DNA from: an uncultured Ruminococcus sp.
Lineage (GTDB): Bacteria; Bacillota; Clostridia; Oscillospirales; CAG-272
DNA length: 10,072 nt
NCBI GenBank assembly: GCA_902797495.1
Contig: CADBTH010000099.1
Coordinates: forward strand, 1-10,072
Direction of reading: 5' to 3'
Shown: piece by piece, positions 5,611 through 10,072 of the stretch
How the letters are laid out: each line of letters begins with the position of its first letter
Position numbering within the stretch: position 1 is the first letter of the stretch
Program-made: the position numbers and the translations under genes
Notes under the pieces: generated by a model
Seen by the model: only the letters and a program-made list of their open reading frames with translations
Database searches by the model: none
What the model was told of the DNA's origin: nothing

Positions 5611-6716
5611 TTATAAAACTGATACAATTTGCAAGGGAGCATTCCGTTGTATAGCTTTCTGACTTTATCGGGCTCTCTTCCGAAAAGCTTTGAAAACCTC
5701 TCGTGCGAGGTGAGAATATAGAACTGCCATCTTTCGAGTCCGGAAAAAGCTCTTCCCATGTCGCGGTACAGTTTTTCGACTTCATCCGCTGTCATCAGCC
5801 TCTCGCCGTAAGGCGGATTCGTGACGACCGTTCCGCGCACGCCCTCCGTCTCGATATCGAGCGCGTTCATCACGCGGAATTCTATCGTGCCGTCGACTCC
5901 CGCTCTCGCTGCGCTCTCGCGCGCGATGCGTACGCACTCGGGATCGATATCGGAAGCGAGCGCTCTGAAAGACGAGTCTCTTATAACGCAGTCATCCTCT
6001 TCCTCTCTCGCGGCGCGCCAGATGGGTGCGGGGAAAAGAGGGAAGTCCTCGGCGGCGTGTCGCCTTGCGGCGCCCGGCGCGATATTTTTCATCATCATCG
6101 CGCCCTCGATGGCGATCGTTCCCGAGCCGCAGAACGGGTCTCTGAGGAGCACGTTCTCCCTCGGACGGGAGAGCTTAACTATCGCCGCCGCGAGCGTCTC
6201 TCGCAGAGGAGCCGTCACTCTCTCCGGTCTGTACCCTCTCTTGTGGAGAGGCGCGCCGGAGAGGTCGATCATTATCGAGCATCTGTCTTTGAGAATGAAG
6301 AATTCTATCTGATACTTCGTTCCCGTCTCGGGAAGAGTCGTGAGCCCGTAGGCTTTGCCGAGCCTCGTCGCCGCGGCTTTCTTGACGATCCTCTGAATGT
6401 CGGGAACGGAGAAGAGCGCGCTCTTTATCGAGTGTCCCTTTACGGGAAAAGCGTCGTTCTTTCCTACGACGTCCTCGAAAGGTATCTTTACGGTTTCATC
6501 GAAAAGCTCCGTGAAGGATGCGGCGTAAAACGTCGATAGGTTGAGATACAGTCTCTCGGCAAATCTGAGATTAACCGAACACCTCGCGCAGGCTGCCGCG
6601 TCGCCCTCGAAGGTGACTCTTCCGTCGATGGTTTCGATCCTTTTGTACCCGAGCGAGTCAATCTCCGCACCGAGGAGAGATTCAAGCCCGAAAAGGCACG
6701 TTGCTGTGTAAGTCAA
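5601..6716 (-). CDS. rlmL: THUMP-domain class I SAM-dependent RNA methyltransferase (RlmL/YpsC type)
   Basis: A 371-residue enzyme expected to methylate 23S rRNA using S-adenosylmethionine; the E. coli RlmKL N-terminal half makes N2-methylguanine at 2445, and Bacillus YpsC is the same short form. The N-terminus T-A-T-C-L-F-G-L-E-S (4-13) is typical. The THUMP RNA-binding region covers roughly 50-155, ending in L-H-K-R-G-Y-R (157-163). The catalytic domain shows motif I DPFCGSGT (193-200), the acidic SDIDPE strand (255-260) and the catalytic NPPYG (300-304). Length fits YpsC-like proteins rather than the double-length RlmKL fusion. The start is TTG. An in-frame TGA lies just upstream, no ATG is available, and GAGG sits ten bases before the TTG. 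It begins 15 bases after the histidine kinase stop, so it is very likely co-transcribed with the two-component genes. Confidence 0.93.
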   Translation of the reverse strand: MTYTATCLFGLESLLGAEIDSLGYKRIETIDGRVTFEGDAAACARCSVNLRFAERLYLNLSTFYAASFTELFDETVKIPFEDVVGKNDAFPVKGHSIKSALFSVPDIQRIVKKAAATRLGKAYGLTTLPETGTKYQIEFFILKDRCSIMIDLSGAPLHKRGYRPERVTAPLRETLAAAIVKLSRPRENVLLRDPFCGSGTIAIEGAMMMKNIAPGAARRHAAEDFPLFPAPIWRAAREEEDDCVIRDSSFRALASDIDPECVRIARESAARAGVDGTIEFRVMNALDIETEGVRGTVVTNPPYGERLMTADEVEKLYRDMGRAFSGLERWQFYILTSHERFSKLFGREPDKVRKLYNGMLPCKLYQFYKNK

Positions 6717-6731
6717 TTCCTTATTTCCTCG

Positions 6732-8723
6732 TCAAATCTTTTTCTTCTGAAGGGTGAACGTGAAACGGCACCATTTTCCGCTCTCGCTCTCGACCCATAT
6801 CTTCTCTCCGTGCGCCTCTATCATGCTCTTGACGAGATACAGACCGAGACCGACTCCCTTCTTGTCGAGTCCGCGGCTCTTGTCCGACTTGTAGAAACGC
6901 TCGAATACGAACGGCAGATCCTCTTCGGTGATGCCGATGCCCTCGTTGTAGACGGAGACCTCTACGCGCTCTCCCTTATCCTTTATCTTGAGGATATACT
7001 TTCCGCCGGTGTTGGAGAACTTTATCGCGTTGTCGCAGATGTTGAACAGACACTGATGTATCTTGTCGCGGTCTGCGATGACATCTATGTTGTCCTCGTC
7101 GCACTCGAATTCCACGTCGAGGTTTTTCTCTTCGATCCTCTGTTCGTTCGAAATGAGGATCGTTCTCGCCATCTCGCAGATGTCGAAAGAATCGAGATTC
7201 AGCTTGTCTTTGCCCGATTCCATACGGGAGATTTCGAGCAGGCTCGTCACGAGTCTTGAGAGACGTTTGATCTCGGACGAGACTATCTCAAGGTAGTATT
7301 TTTCTTTATCCGGAGGGATCGCTCCGTCGAGGATCGAGTCGATAAATCCGCCGATCGAAGTCATCGGAGTTCTCAGCTCGTGAGAGACGTCGGAGATAAA
7401 CGAGCTTCTCATCTTCTCGAGGTTTCCCAGAGATTCAGACATCTCGTTGAACGATTTCGAGAGCTCGGCGATCTCGTCCCGTCCGCGCACCTCGATCTTA
7501 GTGTCGAATTTACCCTTCGACATCTTCTTTGCCGCGTCGTTCATTTTTCTGATCGGCGTCGTCAGCTTTTCGCTCATGATGTATATCGCGATGAGAGAAG
7601 CGAGCATGATCCAGAGAGTCGCCATGATGAGCGTCATGATCGTGGAATGGAGAGAGTTGTCGGTGTCCGTGTCGAACATCGCGACGACGACGGCGCCTAT
7701 GTATTCGTCCCCCTTGTTGCCGGAGTGATTGATCATGACCGGGTTAGCTGTGAATACGCAGGGGCGCTTCAGGATCCCGCCCATGTTGCTGACCTGATTC
7801 ACCTCTTCGCCCGTCGCGAGGACTTTCGCGATATCTTCGGGTATCATGGTCTGTGATACGGACGAGGTGAAAAGGTCGGACGCGCTGATCTTCGCGGTGT
7901 AAGTACCGAAAACGGTGACGGCGCGCGTTTTATCCACTACGAAGACCATCATCTCGCCCGCATCCTGGTTGCCGGTCAGAAGGAGGTCGGTTATAGTCTG
8001 AAATTCGTCGTTGTAAGAGATCAGCGCACCCGCGTCGATCTTGTTGATCCTCTTCGAATAGTCGCTCAGGACGTACGAGAAAACGCTTCCCGCGACGTTG
8101 CGAACGACCGATCTGTACTTGTCGTAGTTTGAGGAGATCGTTCCGCTGCTGAAAACGGCGACGGTGAGAGAGCCAATATAGTCGTCGGAATACGTCAGAG
8201 GGATCGACGTGAAAATGCATTCCTGCTTCAGAAGAGGGGACGAGTTCTGTACGTTCATAACGCCCATTTCCGTCACGGTCTCTCCGGAACGCAGACGCGA
8301 GTTCAGGTCTCCCGGGATACGCGCCTCCGAGAGGTCGACGGTAAAGAAATCCGTAACCTTGTGAGAAGGGGAAGCGCCGAACGAGCATACTTTCGAGTTC
8401 CTGTCCGAGAGGAAGATCGCGCAGTCCGCGAATTCGTTGGAGAGCGTGGAGACGGACTTCTGGAAGAGACGGCTGTAAGAGGAGAGTATGTCGGACTCCT
8501 GCTCGACCGCGGCGGCAAGCCTCTTCTCGTAGTCGTTCTTGACGTAGACGGACATCGAGGACGACACGGTCTGAACTCTCGCCTGCTTAAAGTCGGCGGT
8601 ATCCTTGAAGTTATCCGAATAGGAGCGCATGAACGCCGTCATCAGAGACGTCAGTATCGCAAAACCCGAAAATACGATCACCATCATAACGGTGATGTAT
8701 TTCATAAATATACTTTTGAACAT
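6732..8723 (-). CDS. Sensor histidine kinase with duplicated extracellular sensor domain
   Basis: A membrane sensor kinase that should autophosphorylate and pass phosphate to the response regulator encoded just upstream. I place the start at ATG 8723 (663 residues) because AAAGGGA sits seven bases before it. The longer frame to a TTG at 8759 lacks a ribosome binding site. In this numbering TM1 spans about 10-33. The outside region of about 330 residues holds two related sensor units (about 102-192 and 259-350). TM2 spans about 363-386, followed by HAMP to about 430, then HisKA with phospho-acceptor H448 in D-V-S-H-E-L-R-T-P. The HATPase domain has N565 in D-N-A-I-K-F, G1 box N-E-G-I-G-I (593-598), F-box F-V-F-E-R-F-Y (606-612) and G2 box K-G-V-G-L-G-L (622-628). 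All catalytic motifs are present. The architecture is that of the PhoR/WalK-like class, without a PAS between HAMP and HisKA. Confidence 0.94.
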   Translation of the reverse strand: MFKSIFMKYITVMMVIVFSGFAILTSLMTAFMRSYSDNFKDTADFKQARVQTVSSSMSVYVKNDYEKRLAAAVEQESDILSSYSRLFQKSVSTLSNEFADCAIFLSDRNSKVCSFGASPSHKVTDFFTVDLSEARIPGDLNSRLRSGETVTEMGVMNVQNSSPLLKQECIFTSIPLTYSDDYIGSLTVAVFSSGTISSNYDKYRSVVRNVAGSVFSYVLSDYSKRINKIDAGALISYNDEFQTITDLLLTGNQDAGEMMVFVVDKTRAVTVFGTYTAKISASDLFTSSVSQTMIPEDIAKVLATGEEVNQVSNMGGILKRPCVFTANPVMINHSGNKGDEYIGAVVVAMFDTDTDNSLHSTIMTLIMATLWIMLASLIAIYIMSEKLTTPIRKMNDAAKKMSKGKFDTKIEVRGRDEIAELSKSFNEMSESLGNLEKMRSSFISDVSHELRTPMTSIGGFIDSILDGAIPPDKEKYYLEIVSSEIKRLSRLVTSLLEISRMESGKDKLNLDSFDICEMARTILISNEQRIEEKNLDVEFECDEDNIDVIADRDKIHQCLFNICDNAIKFSNTGGKYILKIKDKGERVEVSVYNEGIGITEEDLPFVFERFYKSDKSRGLDKKGVGLGLYLVKSMIEAHGEKIWVESESGKWCRFTFTLQKKKI

Positions 8724-8762
8724 AATTATCCCTTTATGTATAAAGTTACATAATGACAATTA

Positions 8763-8793
8763 GGGGAGCGCTCTGCGCTCCCCGCATTTTTTT
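8763..8793 (+). terminator. Hairpin with terminator features on the opposite strand, between regulator and kinase genes
   Basis: A perfect 9-bp stem, GGGGAGCGC (8763-8771) with GCGCTCCCC (8775-8783), is closed by TCT. On the plus strand it is followed by GCA and seven T residues, the form of an intrinsic terminator. The surrounding genes, however, run on the minus strand, where the stem is followed only by TAATTGTCATT. In the operon mRNA it is therefore a strong intercistronic hairpin that may block decay, permit partial termination, or mark processing between the two cistrons. As a plus-strand terminator it would stop antisense transcription. Confidence 0.55.
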
Positions 8794-8801
8794 CGTTATT
8801 A

Positions 8802-9491
8802 TCAGCCGTTGAACTCGAATTTGTATCCGACGCCCCATACGGTCTTCAGTCTCCATTTATCCGAAACGCCCTCGAGCTTTTCGCGGAGTCTCTTGACGTG
8901 TACGTCTACCGTTCTCGAATCGCCGAGATAGTCGAATCCCCACACCTTGTCGAGCAGCTGATCTCTCGTGAAGACGTGGTTGTAGTTAGAAGCGAGGAAG
9001 TAGAGAAGTTCGAGCTCCTTGGGAGGGATGTCCACTACCTTGCCGTTGATCTTGAGTTCGTATTTCTGGAGGCTGATCTCGATATTCTCGAACTTGACCG
9101 CCTCGTCGTCGCCGGTGTTGTCCTTTGCGGCGTAGCGGCGGAGGACCGCCTTGACGCGCGCGGAGAGTTCCTTCATATCAAAGGGCTTCGAAACGAAATC
9201 GTCAGCTCCCAGCTCGAGACCGAGCACCTTGTCGAATACTTCGCCCTTGGCGGAGACCATGATGATGGGCTTGGACGAGCCTTCGCGTATCTCGCGGCAG
9301 ACCTGCCAGCCGTCTTTTTTGGGAAGCATGATATCGAGAAGAACGATATCGGGATCGTGGAGCTTGAAATTCTGTACCGCTTCCGCTCCGTCGTTTGCAA
9401 CTATGATCTCGTATCCCTCGTTTTCAAAATAAATCTTTAGTAATTCGCAAATATTGGTATCGTCATCAACAACTAATATTTTTGTACTCAT
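8802..9491 (-). CDS. OmpR/PhoB-family response regulator transcription factor
   Basis: A 229-residue DNA-binding response regulator, the expected partner of the sensor kinase downstream. The receiver domain covers 1-118: acidic pocket D9-D10-D11, phospho-acceptor D53 in L-L-D-I-M-L-P, S80 in the switch threonine position, and K102 in S-K-P-F. G-L-E-L-G-A-D-D-F is the typical alpha4/beta5 segment. After a short linker the winged-helix effector domain occupies about 129-228, with recognition-helix residues S-R-T-V-D-V-H-V-K-R-L-R (192-203) and C-terminal G-V-G-Y-K-F. The length is standard. The start is fixed by GGAGG eight bases before the ATG. It is first in a three-gene unit with the kinase (78-base gap holding a GC hairpin) and the rRNA methyltransferase. 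The signal and targets cannot be deduced. Confidence 0.96.
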   Translation of the reverse strand: MSTKILVVDDDTNICELLKIYFENEGYEIIVANDGAEAVQNFKLHDPDIVLLDIMLPKKDGWQVCREIREGSSKPIIMVSAKGEVFDKVLGLELGADDFVSKPFDMKELSARVKAVLRRYAAKDNTGDDEAVKFENIEISLQKYELKINGKVVDIPPKELELLYFLASNYNHVFTRDQLLDKVWGFDYLGDSRTVDVHVKRLREKLEGVSDKWRLKTVWGVGYKFEFNG

Positions 9492-9521
9492 TGCTAATAC
9501 CTCCGTTCTTATTCTGTATAA

Positions 9522-9550
9522 ATCATATCACAAAGTGAGAAAAATGTAAA
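9522..9550 (-). promoter_or_regulatory. Sigma-A promoter of the two-component operon
   Basis: On the minus strand TTTACA (9550-9545) and TATGAT (9527-9522) are separated by exactly 17 bases, with TGA before the -10 as an extended element. The predicted start near 9515 gives a short leader of about 24 bases. Each hexamer has five of six consensus bases, so this is a strong candidate. Confidence 0.8.
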
Positions 9551-9640
9551 GAGATTTTTTCATCTTATTTATGATTTATAAGCTTTTTGCGACATTATTT
9601 TCATTGAGTATACCTTCTGTTCATTAATTTTAAAAAGCTC

Positions 9641-9669
9641 TTGATATTAAACTTAAAGCGTAGTATAAT
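9641..9669 (+). promoter_or_regulatory. Sigma-A promoter of ychF
   Basis: TTGATA (9641-9646), a 17-base spacer and a perfect TATAAT (9664-9669) lie 35 bases before the ychF ATG. It is divergent from the response-regulator promoter, whose -35 is about 90 bases away, so the two transcripts share a short AT-rich control region. Confidence 0.85.
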
Positions 9670-9704
9670 AATTCACGGAAATCAAATAAGAAGGTAAAGT
9701 ATTT

Positions 9705-10072
9705 ATGAAACTCGGTATTATAGGACTTCCGAACGTCGGAAAAAGCACGCTGTTCAACGCGCTCTGCGGAGGCGGAGCGGAAAGCGCGAACTATCCTTTC
9801 TGCACTATCGACCCGAACGTAGGCGTCGTACCCGTCCCCGACAAGAGGCTCGACGTGCTCGCCGAAATGTACTCGCCGGAGCTTTATACTCCCGCGACGA
9901 TAGAGTTCGTCGATATCGCGGGGCTCGTCAAAGGCGCGTCCAACGGCGAAGGACTCGGAAATAAATTTCTCTCCCATATCAGAGACTGCGACGCGGTGAT
10001 ACACGTCCTGCGCTGTTTCGTCGACGACGACATCATCCACGTCGACGGCACGGTAGATCCTATCCGCGACCT
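9705..10072 (+). CDS. ychF: YchF/OLA1-family P-loop ATPase (partial, cut by window edge)
   Basis: The first 122 residues of a conserved Obg-related P-loop protein. The family binds ATP in preference to GTP, associates with ribosomes, and in bacteria has been tied to redox stress and translation. Visible hallmarks are M-K-L-G-I-I-G-L-P-N-V-G-K-S-T with Walker A at 7-15, N-Y-P-F-C-T-I-D-P-N (29-38) as the switch I region, and F-V-D-I-A-G-L-V-K-G-A-S (68-79) as Walker B/switch II. H-I-R-D-C-D-A-V-I-H-V-L-R-C-F follows (91-105). The ATG is preceded by AAGGT nine bases upstream, and the N-terminus matches the family without extension. The C-terminal coiled-coil and TGS domains would lie beyond position 10072. 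It is preceded by its own sigma-A promoter and is divergent from the two-component operon. Confidence 0.97.
   Translation, partial: MKLGIIGLPNVGKSTLFNALCGGGAESANYPFCTIDPNVGVVPVPDKRLDVLAEMYSPELYTPATIEFVDIAGLVKGASNGEGLGNKFLSHIRDCDAVIHVLRCFVDDDIIHVDGTVDPIRD

Noticed and set aside
5703..6539. 278-codon plus-strand frame antisense to the rRNA methyltransferase
   Set aside because: The opposite strand encodes a complete, motif-bearing methyltransferase. The antisense product is Arg-rich without domains, as expected for a shadow frame in GC-rich DNA.
8724..8759. N-terminal 12-residue extension of the histidine kinase from a TTG codon
   Set aside because: No ribosome binding site precedes the TTG, while AAAGGGA sits properly before the ATG at 8723, and the extension would add a polar segment before TM1 without parallel in the family.
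9630..10040. 136-codon minus-strand frame at the right edge
   Set aside because: It is antisense to the clear ychF start and covers the ychF promoter. Its product has no recognisable features.

Overview
The window looks like chromosomal DNA from an anaerobic Firmicute of the class Clostridia, probably an uncultured gut lineage. This is inferred from strong GGAGG-type ribosome binding sites, sigma-A promoters with 17-base spacers and TGN extended -10 boxes, a PRK06851-type ATPase that I associate mainly with spore-forming Firmicutes, an OmpR-type two-component pair of clostridial flavour, and zinc-ribbon/PspC and SH3b membrane proteins. I see no transposase, integrase, phage gene or CRISPR array.

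Layout, left to right. Positions 10-83 hold a tRNA-Gly with anticodon CCC and an encoded CCA. It is followed by a strong hairpin terminator (84-119) and then by a highly structured non-coding element (131-244). That element begins with a complement of the tRNA T-arm, contains two stable hairpins, and ends with a sequence built exactly like a tRNA 3' end including CCA. A bidirectional terminator (254-285) follows. Positions 288-3321 (minus strand) are a two-gene operon. The promoter-proximal gene encodes a membrane protein with a split zinc ribbon and three tandem PspC domains. It overlaps by 14 bases a gene for a single-pass membrane protein with a long acidic cytoplasmic N-terminus and an extracellular SH3b domain. 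Positions 3564-4367 (minus) encode a TIM-barrel amidohydrolase. It is divergent from 4506-5576 (plus), a PRK06851-like P-loop ATPase whose second half is a decayed copy of the first and whose ribosome binding site can be masked by a hairpin.

Positions 9491-5601 (minus) form a three-gene unit: an OmpR/PhoB-type response regulator, a sensor histidine kinase with a duplicated extracellular sensor domain, and an RlmL/YpsC-type THUMP rRNA methyltransferase starting with TTG. A GC-rich hairpin that would terminate only on the opposite strand lies between regulator and kinase. Divergent from the regulator is ychF (from 9705, plus), which runs off the right edge.

The genes are mostly house-keeping and envelope-signalling functions. 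The least explained object is the structured tRNA-linked element at 131-244. The triple-PspC/SH3b pair, the duplicated sensor, the degenerate ATPase half and the SD-masking hairpin are secondary points of interest.
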